Source: JBBDLF01 sp040879025
GTDB lineage: Bacteria > Pseudomonadota > Gammaproteobacteria > Pseudomonadales > Pseudohongiellaceae
DNA: 64,000 bases
Direction of reading: 5' to 3'
Assembly (NCBI GenBank): GCA_040879025.1
Contig: JBBDLF010000003.1
Span: forward strand, 130,506-194,505
Shown in pieces: positions 18,727 to 26,408 of this stretch. The notes beneath the pieces were generated by a model. That model did no database searches and was not told where the DNA came from. It worked only from the letters and a program-made list of their open reading frames with translations. The position numbers and the translations under genes are program-made. Each line of letters starts with the position of its first letter. The first letter of the stretch is position 1.

Positions 18727-19545
18727 ATGACAACAAAACTTGCCCCCGCCCCTTCCACCCTCGCCCCGGTGGGTGTATTTGACTCCGGCATCGGCGGCCT
18801 TTCGATACTGCGGGAAATCACCCACTTGTTGCCACGGGAGCGGTTTGTCTATTTTGCCGACCTTGCCTATTCGCCATACGGCAATAAAACCGCTGAACTG
18901 GTAGCCGAGCGCTGTCAGCGCATCTGTGACTTTCTTGTGGCCCATCCGACCAAGGCTCTGGTTGCCGCATGCAATTCCGCCACCGCGGTTTCCATCGCCG
19001 GGCTGCGGCAAAATTTCACGGTGCCGATCATCGGTGTGGAACCGGGAATCAAACCGGCGATAGGCAAGACACTCTCCGGCGTGGTCGGCATCATGGCGAC
19101 GGAAATGACAGTGTCCAGCCCCCGGTTCAAGGCACTTGTTGGACAGTTCAGTGATGAAGTGCAAATCATCATTCAACCCTGTCCCGGTCTTGCGGACGCA
19201 ATTGAACTGGGAGACACCGGCAGATCATTGCGTGAGGAACTGTTGCGGCGCTATATGGAGCCATTGCTGGCCGGCGGTGTGGACACGCTGGTACTGGGCT
19301 GCACCCATTATCCGCTGGTTATTGACGAAATCGCCGCCGTTGCCGATGACCGTGCGCAATTGATCGACACCAGCGAAGCGATCGCGCGCCAGGTTGTCGC
19401 CCGGCTGGAACTGAACGGGTTGCTGAACGCGGATGAGGGCGGGGGGGGTGTCACATTTTACAGCAGCAGAGAACTACCGCGGCTCAACAAAGTATTTTCC
19501 TATTACTGGCCGGGGGAATTCCGCGTCGGATTGTACAGCGATTAA
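18727..19545 (+). CDS. murI: glutamate racemase
   Basis: 272 residues from the ATG at 18727. MurI makes D-glutamate for peptidoglycan by a two-cysteine mechanism. Both cysteines are present: AACNSATAVSI (Cys near residue 82) and LGCTHYPLVI (Cys near 191). The N-terminal GVFDSGIGGLSIL carries the catalytic Asp, followed by VYFADLAYSPYGNK. It is transcribed opposite to its neighbours, inserted between mutL (convergent, 25 bases away) and miaA (divergent), where mutL and miaA are normally adjacent. Confidence 0.95.
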   Translation: MTTKLAPAPSTLAPVGVFDSGIGGLSILREITHLLPRERFVYFADLAYSPYGNKTAELVAERCQRICDFLVAHPTKALVAACNSATAVSIAGLRQNFTVPIIGVEPGIKPAIGKTLSGVVGIMATEMTVSSPRFKALVGQFSDEVQIIIQPCPGLADAIELGDTGRSLREELLRRYMEPLLAGGVDTLVLGCTHYPLVIDEIAAVADDRAQLIDTSEAIARQVVARLELNGLLNADEGGGGVTFYSSRELPRLNKVFSYYWPGEFRVGLYSD

Positions 19546-19570
19546 AACCGCGGCCCGAACAGTTGCCGTT

Positions 19571-21394
19571 TTATTGCCCCCGTAGAAACAGTTTGTCCAG
19601 ATCGTCCAGACTCCGGAACACCCATGTGGGCCGGCCGTGATTACATTGTCCACTGCGTTCGGTCGCCTCCATGTCCCGAAGCAACGCATTCATTTCCGCC
19701 AGGGTGAGTTGACGGTTGGCGCGCACTGAGTTGTGGCATGCCATAGTGGAGAGCAATTCATCCTGATGAGCCTGTATACGTTCGCTGCTGCCAAACTCCA
19801 TGACATCCGACAATACGTCACGCACCAGTTGCTCGATGTTCGCTCCGCGCAGAATCGACGGCACCTGACGTACCACAATCGACTCTTCACTGTTGCGCTC
19901 CATGACCACACCAATTGTTGCGAGAAGCGGCTGTTGCGCTTCGGCGCAATCGGCTTCGCTGCGACTGACTGCTATGGAGACCGGCACCAGTAACGGCTGC
20001 AGTTTGAGCTCTTCATTGCGGCAGGCGGCTTTCAGTCGTTCGTAGGTAATGCGCTCGTGCGCGGCGTGCATATCCACAATGATCAGACCCTGTTGGTTCT
20101 GGGCAAGAATATAGATGCCGTGCAACTGCGCGATCGCGTACCCCAGTGGTGGCACTTGCCCGCCCTGTTCTCCGTCCTGGCTGAGACGCTGATAGGCGGC
20201 GATCTGTTCCTGTACCAGTGCGGGACTGACGTGTCCGGAGGCACCGCGCGTTCCCCCGGCGGTATGAAAATTCATGGCGTTCTGCCCGGCAGGATTCGCC
20301 GCGCTGTCTCCGTCCATGAACCCATCGGACACACCGGTGCTGTCGGTAGCGGCGGCAGCCACGTGTTGCTCCATTCTGTCTCCGGCCGTAAATTCCGACA
20401 ACGATCGATGCAGCGCGCTGAACAGGAAATCATGAACCAGACGACCGTCGCGAAAGCGAACCTCGTGTTTGGTCGGGTGAACATTCACATCGACCAGTGC
20501 CGGGTCGAGTTCCAGGTAAAGTACGTAGGCTGGATGACGGCCATGAAACAGCACATCCCGATAAGCTTGCTTTACCGCGTGTGTCACCAAACGATCCCGG
20601 ATAATGCGTCCGTTGACATAAAAATATTGCAGATCGGCCTGGCTTCTGGAGAACGTCGGCAGACTCACCCAGCCCCGCAATCGCAGGTTTGAAGCTTCCA
20701 TTTCGATGGTCACCGAATTTTCCACAAAGGCCGGACCGCACACCATCGCCACCCTTCTCTGCTGCTCCTGCGCCGTCGTGGCGCTGAGCAGGTTGTGGAT
20801 CGCCCGGTGATTGTGGCGCAGCGCAAAACTGACATCGAACCGGCTCAGCGCGAGGCGCTTGAACACTTCTTCAATGTGGGAGTATTCGGTCTTTTCGGTC
20901 TTCAGAAATTTCTTTCGCGCCGGCGTATTGAAAAACAGGTCACGCACTTCCACCGTGGTTCCCGTGGCATGCGCGCAGGGCTCCAGCACGGCTTCCATGT
21001 TCTGCCCTTCCACCTGGACCTTCCAGGCGGTGTCGTCATCCGCGTCGCGGGCTCGTGACATCAGCGTCAGTCGAGAGACGGAACTGACACTGGCGAGCGC
21101 TTCACCGCGAAAGCCGAGACTGGCGATGTGTTCAAGATCTTCCAGGCTGACTATTTTGCTGGTGGCGTGTCGGCTGAGCGCCAAAGTCAGATCTTCCCTG
21201 TTTATACCGCTGCCGTTATCGCGCACCCGAATCTGTTTGGCACCGCCTTCCTCGATGTCTATCTCGAGGCGGTCGGCACCGGCATCCAGGCTGTTTTCCA
21301 GCAGTTCCTTGACCACTGAAGCGGGACGTTCAACCACTTCTCCGGCGGCGATCTGGTTGGCGAGACGGGGATTCAGCAGGGCAATGCGCTTCAT
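19571..21394 (-). CDS. mutL: DNA mismatch repair protein MutL
   Basis: 607 residues. The N-terminal GHKL ATPase is intact: NQIAAGEVVERPASVVKEL (13-31), NSLDAGA, RDNGSGI and HATSKI, with SLGFRGEALASVSSV near 92. A variable linker (about 340-410) precedes the C-terminal dimerisation domain. That domain contains DMHAAHERITYE (near 470), a close match to the DQHAX2EX4E endonuclease motif, plus ACHNSVRA and CNHGRPT near the end. This is the arrangement of MutH-independent, nicking MutL proteins such as those of Pseudomonas, so this organism probably lacks MutH (inference). Its ATG overlaps the amiC stop by one base (TGATG). Confidence 0.96.
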   Translation of the reverse strand: MKRIALLNPRLANQIAAGEVVERPASVVKELLENSLDAGADRLEIDIEEGGAKQIRVRDNGSGINREDLTLALSRHATSKIVSLEDLEHIASLGFRGEALASVSSVSRLTLMSRARDADDDTAWKVQVEGQNMEAVLEPCAHATGTTVEVRDLFFNTPARKKFLKTEKTEYSHIEEVFKRLALSRFDVSFALRHNHRAIHNLLSATTAQEQQRRVAMVCGPAFVENSVTIEMEASNLRLRGWVSLPTFSRSQADLQYFYVNGRIIRDRLVTHAVKQAYRDVLFHGRHPAYVLYLELDPALVDVNVHPTKHEVRFRDGRLVHDFLFSALHRSLSEFTAGDRMEQHVAAAATDSTGVSDGFMDGDSAANPAGQNAMNFHTAGGTRGASGHVSPALVQEQIAAYQRLSQDGEQGGQVPPLGYAIAQLHGIYILAQNQQGLIIVDMHAAHERITYERLKAACRNEELKLQPLLVPVSIAVSRSEADCAEAQQPLLATIGVVMERNSEESIVVRQVPSILRGANIEQLVRDVLSDVMEFGSSERIQAHQDELLSTMACHNSVRANRQLTLAEMNALLRDMEATERSGQCNHGRPTWVFRSLDDLDKLFLRGQ

Positions 21395-22977
21395 CAGGAT
21401 GCAGGGATCTTCAGTATCTGGCCGACCATGATGGTGTCGCCACGGAGATTGTTGGCCTGACGCAGACTGGATAGACTGACCCGGTAACGTTGAGCGATTT
21501 CCGACAGGGTTTCGCCACGCGTGATGCGGTGTTCCGAAACCTGCTGTGGAGCACTTCCGGGAATATCCAGGATCTGGCCAATTCGGATGGTATTACCCTG
21601 CAGGCCGTTGACCAACTTCAAGGCACTCATCGAGACGCCAAATCGCTGGGCGATTTCCGACAGGCTGTCGCCACGTCGTACGACATAGTTCGACGGCACC
21701 GGCTTGATGCCGTTGGCTTTTTGCCACGCCACCATCGTCCCGGGCGGAGGCGCCTCGTAAAAATAGTTCATGACCCCATGCACAATGGCGTCCGCGAGCG
21801 TTTCCTGGTAGCCGCGGGTCATGAGTTGCTGCGCTTCGGCCGGGTGGGAAAGGTAACCGGTTTCGATCAGCACGGAGGGAATATCAGGTGAACGCAGTTC
21901 CCACAGATTGCCTCCCTGCACCTTGTCGCGGCGCAGTGTGGCGACACCGTCGAGCGAACCCAATATATGGCTACCCAGTTTCGCGCTCTGTTCCAGGCTC
22001 CAGGCCATTGACAGGTCGAGTAATGTCAGGGCCAGATCATCATCCACATTGGCGATGCTGGTATCCCCCGCCGTTCCGCCCATCAGGTCGGCGCGGTTTT
22101 CCTTCATCGCGATGCGGCGCGCGTTCTCGCGGTCCGCGATTTCTCCTGACAGCGCATAAATGGTCACTCCGCGGGCATCCCGTCCTCGGTAGGAGTCGGC
22201 ATGAATGGAAAGATAGATATCGACGCGGCCCTCGCGGGCTATCTTGGGTCGCTCCTGCAGTTCCACCGAATAATCGCCGTCACGAATCATCAGGGCCCGA
22301 TAGCCGGGGGTGGCGTCAAGGCGGTCACGAATAGCCCTGGAAACCGCCAGAGTGACATCCTTCTCCCAGAATTTGCGATCATAGCTGGGGGCGCCTGGGT
22401 CTTCGCCTCCGTGCCCGGCCACCACGGCAACGATAATGTCCCTCTGGCCACCGGAAATGCCGGGTTGCCTGCGGGTGGTGGCAGTGGTCGTGTTCGTGGT
22501 GGCGCCATAGGCGGTACTCGCGGCGGCGGCGGGCGCGCCACCGGAAGATGACTCATCGAACAGATCAATGACCAGTCTGTCCTTGAATTCGCCATTGGCG
22601 CCCAGCGTAAAGCTTTCGTGTTCTGTTGCCACAGTCAGGTCGAGAACTACCCGCAGGTTCGTGTCGTCCCGGGTGCTCGCCCTGATGCTTCGCAGGGGAC
22701 TGTCAGCGAACTCCAGACTGTCCAGAGTGGTATCCAGCCGGGCCTGCGACAGATCGATAACAAGCCTTTCGGGATTAGACAGGGTAAAGATGTTATAGCT
22801 GACGGATTCGCTGAGATCGAACACCACACGGGTGTGATCCGGTGCACGCCAGACGCGCACATCGTCGACGGATGCAGCCATCAGGCGCGGGGTCCAGGCA
22901 GCGCATAAAACACCTGCGGTGACGGCGCCCCATGCCAGAGCTTTTGTCAGAACCTCTGTCAAAAAAAGTCGCTTCAT
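21394..22977 (-). CDS. amiC: N-acetylmuramoyl-L-alanine amidase, AMIN plus two LysM domains
   Basis: 527 residues. A signal peptide (LAWGAVTAGVLCAAWTPRLM) is followed by an AMIN domain (VRVWRAPDHTRVVFDLSES near 40), a low-complexity Ala/Thr linker, and the amidase_3 zinc domain: VVAGHGGEDPGA near 187 (first His ligand), the catalytic/ligand region DIYLSIHADSY near 252, and VLIETGYLSHPAEA with the catalytic Glu near 377. Two LysM repeats close the protein (VVRRGDSLSEIAQRFGV near 430; RITRGETLSEIAQRYRV near 483). It cleaves septal peptidoglycan during cell separation. Two LysMs make it AmiB/AmiC-like as in Pseudomonas; the exact symbol is a choice. Overlaps mutL by one base. Confidence 0.92.
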   Translation of the reverse strand: MKRLFLTEVLTKALAWGAVTAGVLCAAWTPRLMAASVDDVRVWRAPDHTRVVFDLSESVSYNIFTLSNPERLVIDLSQARLDTTLDSLEFADSPLRSIRASTRDDTNLRVVLDLTVATEHESFTLGANGEFKDRLVIDLFDESSSGGAPAAAASTAYGATTNTTTATTRRQPGISGGQRDIIVAVVAGHGGEDPGAPSYDRKFWEKDVTLAVSRAIRDRLDATPGYRALMIRDGDYSVELQERPKIAREGRVDIYLSIHADSYRGRDARGVTIYALSGEIADRENARRIAMKENRADLMGGTAGDTSIANVDDDLALTLLDLSMAWSLEQSAKLGSHILGSLDGVATLRRDKVQGGNLWELRSPDIPSVLIETGYLSHPAEAQQLMTRGYQETLADAIVHGVMNYFYEAPPPGTMVAWQKANGIKPVPSNYVVRRGDSLSEIAQRFGVSMSALKLVNGLQGNTIRIGQILDIPGSAPQQVSEHRITRGETLSEIAQRYRVSLSSLRQANNLRGDTIMVGQILKIPAS

Positions 22978-23036
22978 TTTTTATTCATTGATGCAGAGCT
23001 CAACTCGCAGCCTGCGGTGGAGACAATTCACGTTGT

Positions 23037-23549
23037 CTATGGGTTTCGGCACAATTGCGATAATCTTTTGACAATCGCTCCACCCTTGGCGGTTCTGTCT
23101 TCCCAACAGACGCGGCGTCCGGAACCTTCCACTATCAGTGTCACTTCCACATCCGGTTCGGGTATGGCGCCTTTGCCCCGCTCCGGCCATTCCACCAGGC
23201 ACAGATTCGATGCATCAAAATAATCAAAAACGCCCAGAAAATCCACTTCTTCCGGATCGGCAAGTCGGTAAAGATCGAAATGATAAATGTTATAGTGCGT
23301 GGTTTCGTACGGCTCTACCAGAGTGTACGTGGGACTCTTTACCGCACCGGTATGACCGTAGCCACGCAGTAGGCCCCGGGTCAGAGTCGTCTTGCCTGCA
23401 CCCAGGTCTCCGCTGAGGTAGATTCTGCCGCCGAGAGTGGCGGTGCCGCCGGCGGAAACGGACGTTTCAACACCTTGCGTCGCGAGGGCAAGGTTTCTTC
23501 CAAAATTTACCGTGGCCGATTCGTCCGGCAGGAATGCGTTGCTTGTCAT
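23037..23549 (-). CDS. tsaE: tRNA threonylcarbamoyladenosine biosynthesis ATPase TsaE
   Basis: 170 residues. P-loop GDLGAGKTTLTRGLLRGYGH near 48-67, the switch region VKSPTYTLVEPYE near 74, DLYRLADPEEVDFLG near 96 and the LVEWPERGKG segment near 117 are all characteristic. TsaE is the ATPase that supports the TsaB-TsaD complex in making t6A37 on ANN-decoding tRNAs. It lies between nnrD (31 bases upstream) and amiC (59 bases downstream), the conserved gammaproteobacterial order. Length is typical. Confidence 0.95.
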   Translation of the reverse strand: MTSNAFLPDESATVNFGRNLALATQGVETSVSAGGTATLGGRIYLSGDLGAGKTTLTRGLLRGYGHTGAVKSPTYTLVEPYETTHYNIYHFDLYRLADPEEVDFLGVFDYFDASNLCLVEWPERGKGAIPEPDVEVTLIVEGSGRRVCWEDRTAKGGAIVKRLSQLCRNP

Positions 23550-23580
23550 AGGACGGCTGTTCCGGTTGGTCCGGGCATTG

Positions 23581-25152
23581 TCAGTGTGGATTGAGCGCCT
23601 GGCGGATGAAGGAAAACAGATCAGTGGCGAGCAGGCCTCTCGTGCCGTTCGCCGCGGCCATATCTCCGCACTCGCCGTGCAGACACACGGCCAGCCGCAA
23701 ACTGTCTGGCAAACTCAGTCCCTGCGCAACGAGACCCGCAATGATCCCTGTCAGCACATCACCCATACCGCCGCTGGCCATGCCGGGATTACCGGCGCTG
23801 CACAGTTCCACTTGCGAATCGACGGCTCCGGGAAAGCAGAGTACACTCCCTGCTCCTTTAAGCAACACGCATCCACCCCATCGCTGTTGCAATCTTTTTA
23901 CGTTTACAAACCGATCGTTCTCTATTTGAGCCGCCGTCGTGCCCAACAGCCTGCCGGCTTCGCCCGGATGGGGTGTCAGTATCCAGTTGTCCCTTTTTGC
24001 TTTCGCACTAGCGGCATGTTTTTCCGCCAGCAGGTTCAGGCCATCAGCATCAACTACCAGCGGGGCTTTGCGGGTAGCCTGTTCTCTCAGCGCAATCTGA
24101 AACCAGTGACGACCCCAACCTGAATTGCCCAGACCGGGCCCCACTACGATGACGTTGGCAGCCTGCAAAACCCTGTCAGATTCCGCGGGTTCATCTTCGG
24201 TACCCAATATCATCAGTTCGGGCCGGCGCGCCAGCGCGGCACTACGATGGGCGGAGCGGGTAATGACCGAGACCAGTCCGGCACCGGAACGGGCTGCCGC
24301 TTCGGCGGCCATGATTACGGCGCCACCAAGGCCATGGTCGCCACCGATGACCAACACGTGGCCGAAGTTGCCCTTGTGAGACGATGGCCGCCTCGGCATC
24401 AGCAAATTCGTCAACTGCCCTAGGTCAATCCTCTGACTTGAAGGGGATGGCGCATCCCGGTCTGTGTAGAGACTGTCGGGAACGTCAAGATCGGAGAACT
24501 GAATTTCACCCACATGATCCACTGCCTTGCCGGTAAGCAGACCTTGTTTCATGCCGATGAAGGTGACCGTCAGTCGGGCGTTGATGGCGGCGCCCATCCT
24601 GGCGCCGGTATCACTGTTGATACCTGATGGAACATCCACAGCCGCAACCGGCAATCCTGACGCGTTGATACGGTCGATAGCCTGTTTGAATTCGCCGGAG
24701 ACATCACGATCCAGACCGGTACCCAGAAGCGCATCCACTATTACCACCTGACCCACCGCCTGACGCAATCCCGGGACGGAATCATCGAATACGGTTTCAT
24801 TGAACGGCATGCAACTCACCCCGGCATCGGTGGCAAGCTGAAAGGCTTCGCGAGCGTCACCGCGAAGTTTGCTATGCGGGCCAACCTGGAAGACGTCCGC
24901 CTGGATTCCCTTGCCATGGGCCAGGGCTGACATCAGATATCCGTCGCCACCGTTGTTGCCGGGACCGGCGAACACCAGCATGTGCCTGGTTTGCGGCCAG
25001 CACTCGAGCACGGCGGAGAGCGCCGTTGAAGCCGCCCGCTTCATCAATGTGAAGCCGGTAATCCCATGCCGGTCCATAGCCAGCCGGTCCAGCTCGCGTA
25101 CCTGTTCAGCGGTGTAAAGCGGCCGCGGGAGTCGGGACCTGGTTGAAGGCAT
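23581..25152 (-). CDS. nnrD: bifunctional NAD(P)H-hydrate epimerase/dehydratase
   Basis: 523 residues from the ATG at 25152; a TTG 7 codons upstream is less likely. The N-terminal YjeF_N domain epimerises damaged NAD(P)HX (LVFAGPGNNGGDGYLMSALA near 58; DALLGTGLDRDVSGEF near 125) and the C-terminal ribokinase-like domain dehydrates it with ADP (HKGNFGHVLVIGGDHGLGGA near 257-276; ILTPHPGEAGRLLG near 389; GNPGMASGGMGDVLTGIIAG near 458). Together they repair hydrated nicotinamide cofactors in the cytoplasm. The usual upstream partner queG is absent; a MarR-type gene is upstream instead. Confidence 0.95.
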   Translation of the reverse strand: MPSTRSRLPRPLYTAEQVRELDRLAMDRHGITGFTLMKRAASTALSAVLECWPQTRHMLVFAGPGNNGGDGYLMSALAHGKGIQADVFQVGPHSKLRGDAREAFQLATDAGVSCMPFNETVFDDSVPGLRQAVGQVVIVDALLGTGLDRDVSGEFKQAIDRINASGLPVAAVDVPSGINSDTGARMGAAINARLTVTFIGMKQGLLTGKAVDHVGEIQFSDLDVPDSLYTDRDAPSPSSQRIDLGQLTNLLMPRRPSSHKGNFGHVLVIGGDHGLGGAVIMAAEAAARSGAGLVSVITRSAHRSAALARRPELMILGTEDEPAESDRVLQAANVIVVGPGLGNSGWGRHWFQIALREQATRKAPLVVDADGLNLLAEKHAASAKAKRDNWILTPHPGEAGRLLGTTAAQIENDRFVNVKRLQQRWGGCVLLKGAGSVLCFPGAVDSQVELCSAGNPGMASGGMGDVLTGIIAGLVAQGLSLPDSLRLAVCLHGECGDMAAANGTRGLLATDLFSFIRQALNPH

Positions 25153-25215
25153 TTTCGTCACTGTCGACCTCAACTATTAACCGGGTGTCTGCATGAAGGG
25201 AAGCTACAGCCGGAC

Positions 25216-25659
25216 TTACCTGTCGAACTTTTGGATCAGTCGCCGCACCGTCTGCAGGGCAACCTCCAAATCTTCCTGGGAAACGTCCTCGGTGGAATCG
25301 ATGGCCCAGGGGTCCTGCACTTCCCGCAGCGCGATGTAGGCCAGTCGGCCTTTCTCCGAAAGGTTCACCCGCGCCGATTTTTTGTGTTTGGGGTTGCGGG
25401 TATAGACAAGCAGGCCGTCACCCACCATCACATCAGTGATACGCTGTACCGCCTGGCGTGATTGACCCAGTACACGCGCGATGCTGGGGACGGTCACCCC
25501 GGCACTCGATAACGCCACCACGCCAATGACCTTCCAGCGCGCGCTTGTCAGCCCCAGCTGCTCGGTCATACGATCGCCTTCGGCGATAAGCAGGCCGTTA
25601 AGCCGGAACACCGAAAGCACCAGATCCAGAAACAGTTTTCGTTTGGGGGAATGCACCAT
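25216..25659 (-). CDS. MarR family transcriptional regulator
   Basis: 147 residues with the winged-helix layout: a dimerisation helix, LGLTSARWKVIGVVALSSAG near 35-54, the helix-turn-helix VPSIARVLGQSRQAVQRITD near 56-75, and the wing VYTRNPKHKKSARVNLSEKG near 85-104. MarR proteins are dimeric repressors often relieved by small aromatic compounds; the ligand here is unknown. It is divergent from the DUF2059-like gene across a 161-base region holding a striking palindrome, which could be its or Fur's operator. Confidence 0.88.
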   Translation of the reverse strand: MVHSPKRKLFLDLVLSVFRLNGLLIAEGDRMTEQLGLTSARWKVIGVVALSSAGVTVPSIARVLGQSRQAVQRITDVMVGDGLLVYTRNPKHKKSARVNLSEKGRLAYIALREVQDPWAIDSTEDVSQEDLEVALQTVRRLIQKFDR

Positions 25660-25755
25660 TAAGCCTCACTGTTCAACCGGGCCTCGCAGCCATAGGTTGC
25701 GCAACCCATGATGCCAGCATGTTGTCACTCCCGCCCAAACTCGTCAAGCCAAACC

Positions 25756-25800
25756 CTTGGGGTCGGTGGCGAATGAGAATCATTCGCCACCGACCCCAAG
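25756..25800. promoter_or_regulatory. perfect 20-bp inverted repeat with Fur-box-like core
   Basis: Arms 25756-25775 and 25781-25800 are perfectly complementary over 20 bases and are separated by five bases (AGAAT). The centre (25769-25787) matches the 19-base Fur consensus at 14 positions by my alignment. It lies in the divergent region between the MarR-type gene and the DUF2059-like gene, 21 bases before the latter's ATG. It could be an operator, a hairpin in the leader mRNA, or a REP/REPIN-type mobile repeat; no T tract follows, so a terminator is unlikely. Confidence 0.7.
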
Positions 25801-25820
25801 TGGGGGTTAAGCTTAGCGTT

Positions 25821-26408
25821 ATGAAAATTGTGTGGCTCATGTCCTGCCTGCTGCCTGGTTTGCTGCTACCCGCCGCCGCGGATGAACTCGGCCATGCCAG
25901 ACGACTGCTGCAGGTGACCAGTGCCGAAACTTACTACACGGCAACCGTGCAGCGGCAGACCATCGAACTGGTACGCATCTACCAGGGCGTGGTTATCCAG
26001 TTGGCTGACCGGTCCTTGTCGGCCGAAGTCAGTGAGGCGATCACCGAATGTTACCTGGCGGAATACCGCTGGACACGATATGCGGAAGACTTTGCCGCTA
26101 TCCTGGCGGCCAACCTGAACACGCGGGAAATGAGTCTGCTGATTGATTTCTATAGCGCCAAGGCGATTCCGCCCAGGGAGATTGATACTTTCAAGGACAC
26201 CATTGCCAAGGCTCCGCGCATTGAACAGCAGACCATCGCCCTTATCGAGGCGACCACCGAGGGCTGTTTGCAACGTAGTACACAGTTGATTATGACTTAT
26301 GTCCGGCGCACGGAGCCTGATACTGTTGACCGTGTGACGCAGCAGGCACCGACGGCCGCCAGGATCATTTCAGCTATCGATACCGCCCTTACCGCTGGTA
26401 ACGATTGA
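25821..26408 (+). CDS. exported DUF2059-like protein
   Basis: 195 residues from the ATG at 25821, chosen because it begins directly with a signal peptide (MKIVWLMSCLLPGLLLPAAA, cleaved near residue 20). The mature protein is helical; the segment NLNTREMSLLIDFYSAKA near 113 resembles the DUF2059 pattern of a helix before Y/F-x-S, but similarity is limited. Function unknown; a periplasmic location is inferred. Its last 20 bases overlap the end of the convergent DUF6351 gene. The palindrome just upstream may regulate it. Confidence 0.7.
   Translation: MKIVWLMSCLLPGLLLPAAADELGHARRLLQVTSAETYYTATVQRQTIELVRIYQGVVIQLADRSLSAEVSEAITECYLAEYRWTRYAEDFAAILAANLNTREMSLLIDFYSAKAIPPREIDTFKDTIAKAPRIEQQTIALIEATTEGCLQRSTQLIMTYVRRTEPDTVDRVTQQAPTAARIISAIDTALTAGND

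Noticed and set aside
17551..19176. Extended 541-codon miaA reading
   Set aside because: The extra N-terminal part runs antisense through murI and has no MiaA similarity; the ATG at 18558 gives a normal-length enzyme.
20057..20692. Plus-strand frame of about 210 codons within mutL
   Set aside because: mutL on the minus strand is complete with all motifs; the antisense product has no domain character.
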